A DNA stretch of 64,000 bases from Hippophae tibetana (Eukaryota; Streptophyta; Magnoliopsida; Rosales; Elaeagnaceae), in NCBI GenBank assembly GCA_037013495.1, contig CM072809.1, positions 1,860,001-1,924,000 on the forward strand, given 5' to 3'. Positions within the stretch are counted from its first letter, which is position 1. Every line of letters starts with the position of its first letter. Below, piece by piece: positions 12,085 to 26,507 of this stretch. Under the pieces are notes generated by a model that worked only from the letters and a program-made list of their open reading frames with translations, did no database searches and was not told the origin of the DNA. Position numbers and translations under genes: made by a program.

Positions 12085-14276
12085 TAGTATCTTTCGATGG
12101 AGATTTTTATTTTAAATAAACTGCAAACTGCATAGAGATCTATCTTTTGTTTTAAATTGATACTATCATTTTATTATAAAGTATATAATTTTATAAATCC
12201 AACAATACTTAATAATTTTGCTGTCTAAACCCACCTATATTTCGCTAGATTTTTAGATTTAGATTATTACTAGTTAAGGGTAGAGAGTTAATTAAATTAG
12301 ATAGACGGCAACCAAATACCTAATTATAAAATAGCTTGCAAGTTGATTATTTTAAGAGTATTAAAGTAGTCTAGCACTATAAAAGTTGTTGGTTGGTCAC
12401 ATCATTGTGTACATTTCAACCTTTTAAATTTAAATTACTAAAATATTCTTGTATAGAAACATAGTATCATTTTTTTAATATATATATACTGTGTGCTAAT
12501 TATATATAGTATAATCTTAAATTAACATTATGATGTTTGCTTACGAAAAAAAAAAACAATAAGTACTTTGATTCCAATCTGAGACACATAATTAATTATT
12601 TAAAAGCAAATCTTTGTAAATTTTAAATCATTCATTAAAAGGGAGTTAAATATATTTATACTTACGACCTATTAAATAATAATTTGTAATAATAATTAAA
12701 TAATTATAATTATGTCATAAAAATATGTTTAATTTATAATTTTTTTAAAATTTTTAATAAAATTGTATTATTTACATTCTATTTATATTTTTTAAAAGAC
12801 ATTATAGTAAAATCTTAAGTTATTTAACAATATTTTATAACCACAACTTACTAGGTGACTTATAAAATATCAAAAGTATTTAAATAGTTATAGTTGTGTT
12901 TATATATAAAAAATACATATATAGAATACACTTAATATAATTACTTGAAAAATTAATCATATTTATTGATTAAATATATTTTTACTATTATATATAGTAT
13001 TATAGGTATAATTATAATTATTTAAATATTATAGCTATATTTATAAATAATCGCAAAAAATATTATTAATCCTTAAAAAAAAGTTAAGATTCGTCAATAT
13101 CCTGTATTCAAAACTTATTTATAAGAGTTCCTATTTGCAATTTTTTTAGACTAGTGGAAGTAATGTATTTGGTCTGATTTATATAAATTAATTAATCATG
13201 TTTGTCAGTATTCACTCTCCTAGAACACCTCACCAAAATTGAAATTAGTGTGGTTAGTAGTGATAATTCTTATGAGCAGGTTTAATTTGAATTAGTGAGA
13301 ATAAATTTAATCTAAATAGATTAAATTCTAATTAAATTTAAATCTAATTCTAATTAATAAAGTTAAATTCAAACACAAACTAAATATATAATATATAGGT
13401 TTAAATTGGTTCAAATTAATCTAAATTATTAATTATACGTTTTTTTAGTTAAATAAATATTTTTTTATAAATCAAAATATATATTTAATGATTAAACCTC
13501 GTTAGTTCAAACAATATTACATAAAACATCAAAAATAAGTAAAATAATATTATAATAACTAATATTTAGAATAAATTATAAATTAATATTAAATAAATAA
13601 CTTACAAACACAATTAAACTCCATGAAGATAATATAATTTTTTACATAAACTAATTATGTTATAATAATTAGTTAATTACAAAACAAAAACACTAATAAA
13701 TAAATACTTTAACGTGGCTTTAAGGAAGAATGAAATAGGGTTAAATGTAGGATTACATTTGGAGAAGCAATTCCTACTAATTGCTAAAGAAGTATATGAT
13801 TAAGAGAGTGATATTAAATTGATTGAAAATTAAGAGAATCAATTTTAAGTTTTTAATACAACGTTTACATGTTATAGTTTTTAAAAAAAAATTATTTATG
13901 GTTAATGAACTAGCTCGAACTCAACTTGATTTTTTTTCATATTATTTGAGATGACCCAAATTTGATTATATTTATGTTTGAATTGTGTTTTAAGATTCAA
14001 ATTTGATTACTTAATCAAATTGACACAAATTTCTAGTCATAAGTGTGCCATATAAGGTTAGAATTCATGACTTTTTAAATTTAACTTTAAATGACATCTA
14101 ATTAGATATCGTTTAAATTAAACTAATATTATTTAAGCTCGTTTAATGTTGAATGTTATCTAATTGAAATCATGTTTAATATTATTAGAGTACTATTTTT
14201 GTTATTATAAATTGTATAGATATTATCTTTTAATTTCCTAACTTTTTCTCTAGTGAGAGTTCTTGATCCATGTATT

Positions 14277-14799
14277 AAGGATGTGCATTGGATCGAAACT
14301 CTTAATTTTATACTAATTCAATTTGATCCGATTATCCGATTAGATTGAAACATCCTAATCCGTAACCGATTTGATCACCTTTTAAATACGATATAATTCG
14401 ATCCGTAATCTATTTGTATTGGATCAGTTGAATATAATCAATCCGATCAATAAGACTAATAAACTTAAATAATTCTATTTTCGATATTTTTGAATAAAAA
14501 ATTTGAATTTTCATATAACATAAAACTTATTTGAGCTAAATATAACCTTAAAATACGACTAATATACGAATAATCTATGAGAATATGACTAATAAATAAA
14601 ATATATATATTTAATTACTTTCGGTCGAATCGAATGTGATTGAATAATATATAATGAAATCTGTCATTCAATCCAAATTTACGGATTGAAAAAATTTATA
14701 TCCGATTCGATCCAATCTAATCCGATGATCGAATCAAAACCGTCAAAAAAGTTAACAGATTAAATTAATCGATGATTAGATACTTTTCGCACTCCTAAA
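14277..14799. mobile_element. degenerate MITE-like repeat with TCGGAT-rich interior
   Basis: The left edge AGGATGTGCATTGGATCG and the right edge (reverse complement begins TTAGGAGTGCGAAAAGT) are loosely inverted. The interior is full of GATCCGAT/ATCGGAT words in both orientations. The general design resembles the copies near 34.1, 37.1 and 59.5 kb. Ends are too decayed for a secure target duplication. Confidence 0.5.
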
Positions 14800-17700
14800 T
14801 TAAAAATATGAATTTTTTTAGAACTAAGAAAAATAATGATTTTTTTTTGTACAATTGAATGTCTAGCCGACGCTTAATAGATAGAAGAAGGGTAAAATCC
14901 GGTACAATGTGTGTCAAGACTCAAATTCTATATTTGAGAATCATTCCCTTTAAATACGAGTTGACCTAAAGATACAAGACGACAAGTTATAGTGAAAATT
15001 TAAAATGAATAGAACGAAGGAAATATTATTTTGGAAGAAAAATAAAAATAATGTCGATAGTTAACTCATAGATTTTTATTACTTAAAATATTATATCAAA
15101 TTAAAATATAATCACTGATTTTTTTATTAGAAGATTTAGAGATGTTAGTTTTTTTTATTTTAATTTCGTTATTTTTGAAATCGTGGTATTAAAATATTGA
15201 AGCATGAATGCTGTCTACTTCTATAAGTTGATTGTTTAATTAATTAAAGCCAACTAATCCATCGAGAAAAGAAAGGAGAGAAAAACGGGTGAAAAAGATG
15301 GAAGAGTGAAGTAAACTATTCAGTTAGTATCCTTTCATGGCTACCATAGTGCCATGAAATGGACCTCTCGTTCTTACTTTATTTTACTAGGATTAAAACG
15401 TACAACTTTATTTTTTGTTAGACTCAGCGTCAAAACAATAAACTACTGGACAAATAGTGTAATTACTATTTTTTTTAACAATAATTTGCTAGTATATGCG
15501 TGATATAAACTTTACAATTTATTTTGAATTAGTTATATTTCTTATGCAAATTACAATTTGAAATTATAAACTAGTGTATTTTTTTTCCTAGTAGATGTGT
15601 AATGTGATTAAACTAATATGCGAGTTCAAAATTTTACATAACAAATACTTTTAAATAAATAAAAAATAGGTTAAATAATTTTAAATATATTTAAATTTTG
15701 ATCAATTTTATATAGAAATGCTTGAATTTTTTTTATTTACATAAAAGTACTAATTCTTTTATTTTTCGTTAATCACAAATAATACATGATAAGTTTTGAT
15801 TATCTTGTGCCTAGAGGTTACTCTTTTTTTCTCTATTGTCTAGATCAAGTGAAGGTGGTTGATTTAATATCACAACGAGCGCGTGCGTCTTTCACTTTCA
15901 ACTTTCTTTTATTCTTTGGGTCCAATGTGATTTCATTTTCACTAAAACATGCATGACTTCAATATCATCTTAATCTCACAATTTTTGTTAGATTTTGAAA
16001 TAATAGAAGGCCTAAAGGGAAGGCAATTTATAATTCTACAGTTCGTGTGCATTTTGAGCACACAATTGATGCCACAGTTTATACAAGTTTTAGTGCAACG
16101 ATTCTCAACGATAACACATCATGCAAGTATAATAAATTTTTAAGAAAATTCAAAATATTGTTAAGATTTTTTTTTTGTAACTATTTAGTTAAATTGTTAT
16201 TAAAAATTTTATTATTATAAATTTTAAAAACGTTTATTTATTTATTTAAATATTTGTTGGTATATTTTTTCTTACAAATAAAACTAATTAATAAATTATA
16301 TTACTACCAAAAATGAATTATTATTATTATTATTATCTTCTTCCATTTAAGAGCAGCCCCCTAAGTATTCATATAAACCTACTTTTCCTCTACAAACAGC
16401 AATTGTGATTTTTAATTGCTAGTAAATATTGTAAATTTTACTCGTATTATAATATTATATATTATTCGTTTATATAAATGATTTAATTAATTTTTATTTT
16501 AGTTTTTAATAAAAAAATATTATTAATTTTATAAATCATATATATATATACACACACGAAGAGTTATGACAAAATCTAATTTTTCGTGATTGTAAGGACG
16601 CGAGTCGATAATGAAACTAAAAGTCAAAAAAATAATAAATACTGGCAAACATTCCATCCATCGGTAAAGTTTTTCCCGAATTACGATATCCTCCATTAAT
16701 GTAACGTCTCCTCAGGCAAATTTTAGTATTTTTTATAAATACTCAATTAAATACTTATATACCTATTTATATTTATATTCTTTTAATACCTACATAAAAC
16801 ATATATCAATATAGTATAAATTATTTCCAATTTCGTGTAGGATTTTTATTGTAACTTCTGACTACTCTAAATTACTAGAGAATAAATTTTGAATCACATT
16901 TTAAAGAATTTGAGTACACTTTTAACCACTAAATTACTTAAGAATATATGTTTGCTGTGTCAGTAAATTAGTCTCTTTCTACTTAGTTTTTTTTTTAAAA
17001 TTTATATTTCCTGTTACTTCTTTGTAAAAAAAAATGAGGTATCATGATACCTAAGTTTAACAATTAATACCTCTTTTGCTCATATTCTAAAAAAATTAAT
17101 TTAAAACCTTAATTCAACAATTATTTACAACATTATAAAATTTTAAATAATAACTCTATTTAATCAATAGTAATTTTACCATTAATTTTTTCTTATTCTT
17201 ATTTCCCAATTTTTTTTCATTTAAGTTCGTTTTTTTACTTGTACCTTGGCGTCTTCTTCTTCCAAAAACAATATCAAAATTTACTCATTAATATATTTAT
17301 TATTATACTTTATCAAATATGATCATAATATTATTTGTTAAACAATTTGAAGTAATAAACATTTATACTATTTTATTTTTTACAATATTTTTTAAGTTTA
17401 TATAAACTTAAACCCAAACATAAAATAATTACTTTAAATAGTATTATTTAACCTGTTTTATATAAAAAAAATTCTCTAAAAAGAACCAAGTTTTACCACT
17501 AAAATCCTAACTCATTAATGAGAATTTTCATGAAATTATAAACAAACATCTTTCCTCAAAATTATCACAATCTTAAATATTTGATTTAGTATAAAAATCA
17601 ATTTTTTGGTAATAATTATGTAAGTTAAGTGTTGTTTAATAAAATATCAATGATAATAAAAGACATATTAAAACAATCAATCACTATAAATAATAAATTA

Positions 17701-19940
17701 AAAATAAATGAAGTATTTTAATAATGTTAGTAAATAAAAATTTAATTAAAATGATAAGGAATTGGACTTGGGTAAAAAAAACAAGAAAATAAGAGAACCA
17801 AAAAAAAAAAGGAAGAAAAAAATTAGTGATAAAATTGCCCTTATTTATAATTTTATAATGTTAAAATTGGTTGGTAGATTGAAATATTAAATTAAAATTC
17901 TTTAAAAATATAAGTGGAAGAGAATACTAATCGGTAAACTTTAAATATCCTGTATTACTATTTCCGTTAAAAATCATATATGTAAACTATATTAATTATT
18001 ATTTAGTTTTAAAAAATTATTAATATATATTCCGATGTGATTCCTACATCTTGAAAGAAAGTGACATGTAATCACCAGAAAATTCGTTCAGTGGTAACCA
18101 TTTAAAATTATTTTTTATTTATATGTAATTAATTAATAAGTTATGATTCAGCGTTATAAAATATATTTAAATATATAAAATATTTAAAATTTGAAGCATA
18201 ATAATTAAATATATATATAGATAAAGTGAAACTTATATTTTTGTTAAAAAGAGTAAAAAAAATTTGGATATAATTTGGAAATAAATAAAAGAATAAAATA
18301 TAAAAATTTACTTACATTGTATTATAAAATAAAATAAAAATTAAATTTTCATAATTGAATTTATTATTAAAATTTTCATAATATTGAGTGATAATACAAC
18401 ATATTAGAGGATAAAAAAATAAATAAAATTTTATTGTCAAAATTGTTGTTTTGAATGTTTCTTTCATTAACCGAGTAATGATTCAAATTAGGATATATCA
18501 GATAAGAAACTAAACATTGTAACAATCTACTAATAAGTGATTAGTATTATTTTAAATATTAAAGAATTTAAAATATAAACATTCAAAAGTATTATTTTTT
18601 ATAAGAATAAAAATAAAAATAAAATATCATATTTTATTTGTAAAATTTATCAAAATTTAAAAGATAATAACTTTATAGAGAGGGCAAAATTAAAAAAAAA
18701 ACACACACACACATAAAAGATGTATTTTTAAAAATTAAAACGATACACGTAACCTCCTAAATACACGTACGTCCGTTCCTCTGAGCAACATTTTTCGTTA
18801 ATATTATCTTTGAGGAATTAATTAATTCATGGTAATTGTTTTAATAATCGCAAGATGCTAACTGCTTGGCCAATATATGTGCATCAACTAGGCAATAAAA
18901 ATAATTATATAAATAGGTAATCCGAAAATTATTGTTCTGAAATGTTATTTATTTATTTTTTGCGCATGCATGAATAACATAATGAAAGACATATAAAAAT
19001 ATGTATATATGTATGTATGTATATGTTATTTTTGTTGTATTAGAATTATGAAATCTGTTTTCTCAGATAATTAAAAAGTTTGGAAGGCAAAATTAAGCTT
19101 CAAAATTTAATTAAGAGTGCTTAGTCAATTCTTATCACATTGGAAGGTTTCTGCACGTAGCTTGCATATAGGGTAAGTAAACAGTATTAAATAATGGGAT
19201 TGTGACTGCAGGCTTTAATTTAATAGCTTGTACATAATATACCACAAAGGGAGATAAGCTTTGATTTACTCTCCTTCCAAATAAGATAAGCTTTGATACC
19301 CTTGTACCTCTTTCCACGCCTTTGATTGTTTATTTATAGCTAGCTTACTTTAAAAGACACAGAAAATTGAGAGTAATAAGACACCTTTTATATATATATA
19401 TATATATATAGAAAATTATAATTAAGAAACTTAAAAACCATACTTGAAATTCTTAATGAAATGGAAGGATAAAAGATTTGAGCACTTTCTAGTTATTGTT
19501 GGACGATGCAAGTGTTGCTCTTGCTCATCAACCATTATTATTGCCTTAAAATTTTAGAGATTTTTATTTGTACTTTAAATAAAAATTATTAAAAAAATTA
19601 ACAATAACTTATAAATATACCTTTTTTAAATACTAGAAATTACTTATTGTGTTTCAAAAACAATATGTTTTTTTAACACAAAACACTTGCTAAATATATA
19701 TTGAATAATATCAATATTTTCAAAATATTCTCAATTTTTATATTTTTATATATTAATAATTAAAATACAAAAGTTAATTTTTCCAGTTAACCTCCTTATC
19801 TTAAGATATATATATATATCGGTGAAAAAACGTAGAATTAATAGATAACGTTAATAATAATTGTAAAATATAATATAAAAAATATAAATGGGGAGTCAAA
19901 ATCAATCTGATCTCGAGGATAAGAGGCAAAGGAAATGAGA

Positions 19941-20080
19941 ACACGTGCACACCGACTAGCGATGGAGAAGTAAAGGACAGAAATGTATGGCAAAGACATA
20001 AAATAGAAACAGACAATTACACGTGCACGTTACTAAAAGGACGCGTGGGTGTGAGAAATGCGTTCGTACGTGCATCGCAT
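19941..20080. promoter_or_regulatory. cluster of G-box/ABRE and DRE-type motifs
   Basis: CACGTG occurs at 19942-19947 and 20020-20025, a DRE-core ACCGAC at 19951-19956, an ACGCGTGG coupling-element-like word near 20041 and ACGTGC at 20068-20073. This mix is typical of ABA- or drought-responsive plant promoters, and the segment is less AT-rich than its surroundings. No gene is visible within several kb, so its target, if any, is unknown. Confidence 0.35.
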
Positions 20081-22886
20081 TAATGATCGACGAAAATTCT
20101 AATTTTCCCATTATATCTCATCCACCAAATTCATACTGAAAAAGAAAATAAATTTTGTGTGGAATTATTTTCATAATATTTTTTATATCATATTTAATAT
20201 CCATATTTTCAATATTATAGACAAATTATTTTTAATATATTTTTCTATATTTATTTATTTATTTTTAAACTAATATTAAATATAATATGAAAAAAAAAAT
20301 TATGATCATAACTTAACCCTTAATTTTGTTATTATTTAATATAAATTATTTCTACAATATTAAATAAATACAACGCATTATATACAAAATAAATCAATAA
20401 ACTGTAATATTTGTGTGATACATACCAAGGATATATATTTAACAAATAATGTATATATATATTAACAAATAATAGTTATGATTATGTTTGAATAAAAAAT
20501 ATATTATATTAATTGTTTTATTTTAATTATTCGAATTAAATAATATAATACGGACATAATTTTAAAGTGATATCTCTAACATTATTAAAAAAGTAGCGGG
20601 CTGCAGGTTTTGGAGTTTTGTCGTGAAGCGAAATCGAAGTTGTCAGATCATGACTCATAAATAAAGGACATGTGTCTCCTAATATAGAACATTCACAGTC
20701 AGAGTAGTTACTTATTTGTAGAAAGGAAAGAGGAAATGCTAGATTCATATAACTATTTTATTATTTTTTAATATTAACAATTTATTGTGAAATAATCGTA
20801 CGAAAATAATTATAAAATTATGGTGAAGGGATATATATTATAAATAAGTCTAAATTTGAGTTAAAATTAAAATTAAATTAAAAATATATGTTTTTAAAAA
20901 ATAAAATTTATAAGATTAATTTAGATAGAATTTTTCTTATTAAGTTGGATTGAATTTAATACATCTCATTTTATGTTATGTATTTTTTTTCTTTTTGTTT
21001 TATAATTGTCAAAAAATTAAAAAAATTAACTAAATAATTATTGTATTAAATTTTATGTGTTAATAATTAATTAAAATTTAGATTAAAAAAATTAAATTTT
21101 TTTAACAATAAATAAATAAAGATAATGTATTCGATTTTAAATTTTAAACATTACATAAAATAATATAAATATTTATTATTTAATTTTATATTATTTGGAT
21201 ATATATATATATATATATAAACATTTAATTTAAACAATACAAATATAAAAATTATAGGTTTAGATATACAGTTGTATAGTTATAGGACTAGGATAACGAA
21301 GTAAGAAATAATTAATTATAATTTGTAAAAGTGGATTGCGTTAATGCGAAATGAATAGAGAAAATTTATTAATTTTATTTTATTTAATAAAAGAAAAAAT
21401 TCAAAAAATAATTGTTTGTAAATTTTTTTAAATAAATATATAGTTATAAAAATTAGAAAAATATATTAAGAACAATGTCTTTTTATTTTAAAAATATTTA
21501 AATTATAATTGATCTAATCTAATATAATTTATAAATTGATTTGTTTTATTTTATCATAATTTAATTTGATATATTAATATTATATATCAATTATAATCTA
21601 ATTTTATTAAAAAATAATTTATTTTGATATGATATAAAGTAAATTATATATAATAAATATACATTATACTTCTAGATGACCGATGTTTTTGCCATCCTAC
21701 TTTTTGATGTAATTAGATGCTAATATTTTGAGTAAAATTTCCCACTTCTAACAATTAAAAAAAGGTAATGTATCATAGAATTGTTCTATTATTTTAATGT
21801 AATACTAATTTATAGAAATATTTTATGATATAATTTTATCATGATGTTTAATTTACCTTTTACATTTTTTTATTAAAGTTAATATTTTATATCGAATAAA
21901 TATAACTTTAAAATCATAACCTTTTTAACACCACGAGAACCAGTCAGAACTTAACCTTCCATTTAAATTTTTTATGTGTTAAATTATCTTAAATATCCGG
22001 AATTTTAATTATCTATCGCATATATTTATAATATTTATAATTTTATTCTAAAAACCACGATATTTTATAAATAATTACTAATATTTTAAAATTATTATCG
22101 ATATTAGTATTTTTTTTATTTTTTATGTACTCTTAATATAAAATTTATAATTTATAATTATTTATTAAGATTTATAATTTACAATTATTTAATATTTGTA
22201 ATATAAGGTTAAAAATTATGTTCTCTTTTAATTTTTTTTCACTTAGTTGATTTGTTGATTTAGATCAATTTCATGTTAAAAATATTTTTATTTTAATTAT
22301 TTTTGCATATAAAATTATTGAATTTTCTCTCTTATTCAATAAAGAAAAACAAAAAAAACCATATTTGATTGCTATATAACAGAAAAATAATTTTATATAA
22401 GAATTTCGAGTTAATATTAATACTATAAATAAAATTAATTATCTTAAATGATATTAAGACTCTAATGGAGATTAGTAGATAAATTTAGTCATAAAAAGGT
22501 CCAAACATTTAAAAAAAATCCAAATAAAAAATCACATTTTTTAACAAAATTTAACATTTCGTCAATAATATAAATTAAAAACAATATTATTGTTAGAGAC
22601 AACGTTACATACATGAGTTTTTGACAACATTATTCTCTTATCTTCTAGTTACCACTCCGTATGTTGCGATCATTTTTATGGTTTAAAAAATTCATAGTTT
22701 CGATTGTCAATAAAATAATGCACGAACTAATGGATTTTACATTAAAAGAATAATGTGTTTTGCATTTAGGGTGAGGATTTCATAAAATATGGTCGAATTT
22801 AAGGATTTTAATGATTAATTTTTAGATTTGAAGATTTATTTATAATTTTATCTTCAATATCACCTCAGATATAACAATGTTATTAT

Positions 22887-22889
<3 letters not shown>

Positions 22890-22932
<43 letters not shown>
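22890..22932. repeat. TA dinucleotide microsatellite
   Basis: About 21 uninterrupted AT units. Confidence 0.95.
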
Positions 22933-22935
<3 letters not shown>

Positions 22936-24395
22936 AGTTTAAAAGTATTTGGGGTATATATGACAAAGAATTAAAACTCAAGAATATTTACGATAATTTT
23001 CTCATTATATCACTTAAAATGTAATAATGTTATTATTGAGAGTACTTGTGATATTTTACAAATGTTAAGGATATATGTAACAAAATATAAAAACTCAATT
23101 ATATTTGTGATAATTTTTCTAACTTTATTGATAGAGTCTCCTTTGTAATTGTTTTAGAAAAGATAAATTCTTAAGGGTTTAATTATGTTATTATTATTCA
23201 AATTTTTAGCAAATTTATACATAAAGGTCATTTCAAACCCTTAACACCATTTTATATTAAATTTTTTACAATCTTTAATCAAAATTTGAAGTAAATTTTT
23301 ACTTATATTTAACCCATAATATCAAATATTATACTAAAAATTGTATCATTTTATAAAATAAAATATTACTTTTATTATACCAAGAGTCGTATTTAATTTT
23401 TTTTATTAATTTTGTATCACATACTTAATTTTAATTTGTTAATACTTTATGAATTTCATATATAGTTTCATATATATACTTTTAAAATTTTAATTGTTTT
23501 ACGTATAATTTGGTTATTAAAATGCATACTTATAAATTAAATTTTTTAGATTTATACGTGAAGTTTTAAAAATTTAAAAATGAAATTATATTTTTTATAT
23601 ATTAAAAATTAAGTATATATTTAATTTTAATTAATGACATATTTAGAAAATTTTATATAATTTAAGTGAACTTTATATATGTATCAGATTTAAATGAATT
23701 ATTTGATAAATGAGGTTTTGGTTAATTTTAAAAAATTGAAAACAATCATACAGCAAAACCAAACCGTACTGTACGTCTGTACTGTTGTAGAGAATGCAAG
23801 TTAAATAGGAAGGACGTATTCTTCAATTTTATACTTCAAAGTTCAAACAAAATTTTTTAAAATTAAATTATTTATAAATCTAGTATCTTAATTTTGTAAA
23901 AACAACTAAGTAATGATAAATTATATTATTTTAATAATTATTTTTAAAATATTATTATTTTTTCTTTAAATTATTAAACATAATTGACATTGATAAAAAA
24001 TATTTAATATAATTTTTTTATAAAATATTTGTCTTTTAATATTTATTAATTGTTATTACTTTTTTAATATTTTATTAATTTCATTTTTAAATGATAAAAA
24101 TATTTATTTAAATATTTTTTATTTATTTTTAAACTATATCATATAAAATTGTAATTTTTTTCGTTAAAAATCTTATTTTAATAATGTTTTAATTACTTAT
24201 AGAAAAAATAATATTTTAAATAAAAAATTATTAAAATAATATAATTATTGATTTTTATAAAATTAATAAACTAAATTATATTGTTTATAATCTAAGAGAA
24301 TAAATTGTATAAATTACATGATATAATAGATTTTTGAAAAATCTCTTTTTTTTTCTTGACAGTAAATGAGAATCTCATTAATAATATAAGAGAAT

Positions 24396-24432
<37 letters not shown>

Positions 24433-26421
24433 TTACTAATTAAATTAATTTTTTAAAGTTGAAAGATAATATTGAATTTCACGCCTGTATAATATAGTGT
24501 ATAATGTATATAGTAGAATTTCTTCGCTTCAAAAGCTTTTTAACCGGAATGAATTAAGAAAATAATAATAATTTAAGATTGCTATTTTTAAGAAAAAAAT
24601 ATTTTTATTATTTTTATTATTTCAGAAAATATAAATCTATTATATTTATAAAAAAAATTGTAGATTCTATTTTTTAAAAATAATGGTTTTTTATAATTTC
24701 AATTTCGTAAAAAAGTGAAAAAAATACAAATTTATTATCTTTTAAAAAATAAATTTATACTATTTTTGTTATAAAGATAATAAAATTTTATTATTTTATC
24801 TAATAAATAAAAATTTAAAATATATTTTTATTAAAAATAATTAACTTAAACAATCCTCCTCCATGAATTAATATGTTAAATAATAATAAAAATAAATTAT
24901 ATATTAATAAAATAACAATGATAATGATAATATAAATTTATAAATATATAATTTAACTTATTTCATTTTTTTATGGAAATTTACGCAGGTTATTTGGTAT
25001 ATGAAATAATATATTATTTTATAGTCAAATTCTTGTGCTAATTAGTGAAATATTAACTTAATAGAGTTAAAATGGAATTTCCTCGAGCCGAGTCACTCAC
25101 AAAAATAAATGGTTAAATTTGGAAGAACTTGACATCTTTAACAAAAATGTTAAATAAGATAGGTTAAAGGTAAAAAATTAATGAAATTAATTACAAGAGA
25201 TCGATTTGATTAACTTAAATTAGAACATAAATATAAGGAATGTGTTTATAAATTAGTTTTCAATTAAACTCATAAAATTATTAAATTAGTCAAATTATAT
25301 CAAAATTTATGATTTATAATCATGGATAAATTTGTGAAATATGATTGTAATTGATTTGAAATTAAATTATCTAACTTACCGGTAGGTTTGTTTCCATAGA
25401 TTAAAATGTTTAAAATTGAAGGATTTTAAAATCTTAAGAAAATAAGGTGAGTCAAGATCAAATTTAAAAGGATAATTATGAAAAATGATTGAGTATGGAT
25501 TTAGCAATGTCAAGTAATTTTGTTTAATAGGAGAATTATAAGAAATAAGAGAAATAAGTTAAAATTAATAAAATATCAATAGTTAACTATGATTATATTG
25601 TGAAAATCTATATAAGTTATGGAGCTATCAAATGGGGTATGATGGTTTTAAAATTATATTGGTATTACTTCTCAAGACTCAAATTTAGTATTTATGTTTT
25701 GTAGTAATTTTAAAATTTGTAAAAATAAATAAAAAAATACATTTTATTTAAAAGTTCTCCTTACACTATGTGACCTCTAAACAAGTGACAATTTCATCAT
25801 TTCATACCTCAATAGCTAAGGAAAAATAAAGAAACAGAGACGTTACAAGATTTCTTCAGTTTTGAGTCGATGTTTGTCTTCCTCTGGGTAGTGTTTTTTT
25901 AAGGATTTATTTAATTCATTTCTTTTTTTCTTTTTTAAATGATGATTTTCTCTTCACTTGATTTACAGTTTGTGTTTTTCTCTTTATGCAATGGTTTGTT
26001 TTTCGAATTTCTCGTAAATAAATTGGCTAACAATTATATTAAAATATTTTAAAAAATAATATTATTAAAATTTATAATGAAAAAATAATATTTTTTAAAA
26101 TATTTAACTCGTATATTTTTATAAAAATTTAAACATATTATTTTAAATTAATTTTGAAATTAAATAAATAAATTATTTTTATTTTTATCATTATAAAATT
26201 TAATATAACAATTTTCATAATTACCCTAATTTCGTTTCGATCGACTTGAAAGAATTGGCATAAAGTTCTTAGCCGAATTTAGTTGTCTTCGATGTTAAAC
26301 GAGAATTCCAAACCCATAGAAAAAGAAAAACGAGAGCTCCAACTCCAAGTAATTTGACCCAACCACAGTTAATGAGAAACTTGATCAGAGTTAAATCCCG
26401 CACTCCAGTCTCCTAAAGTAG

Positions 26422-26430
26422 TTTATATAC
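26422..26430 (+). promoter_or_regulatory. probable TATA box of the CCCH zinc-finger gene
   Basis: TTTATATAC lies 78-86 bases upstream of the ATG at 26508, which would place the transcription start near 26455 and give a 5'UTR of about 50 bases. Motif and spacing only. Confidence 0.5.
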
Positions 26431-26507
26431 AAACACCATGCCACCCTGGTTTCTGTAAGCAAACTCCCGCTATCGAAGAACGATCCCTAACCATCCGTTT
26501 TACAACT

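Larger units (their letters stand above)
12085..26400. other. gene-poor AT-rich intergenic region
   Basis: No gene is recognised across about 14 kb. Contents: a MITE-like repeat (14277-14799), an ACGT-motif cluster (19941-20080), many TA tracts (the longest at 22890-22932, others at 21200-21220 and 24402-24428) and generic AT-rich sequence. Open frames here are short and show neither domains nor splice context. Confidence 0.6.

Noticed and set aside
15333..15359. Hairpin TTTCATGGC...GCCATGAAA with 9-base arms
   Set aside because: Short arms of this size are expected by chance in a window this large.
26438..26458. Short upstream ORF (ATG to TAA, six codons) before the zinc-finger gene
   Set aside because: The probable TATA box at 26422-26430 places transcription start near 26455, so this ATG is likely upstream of the transcript.
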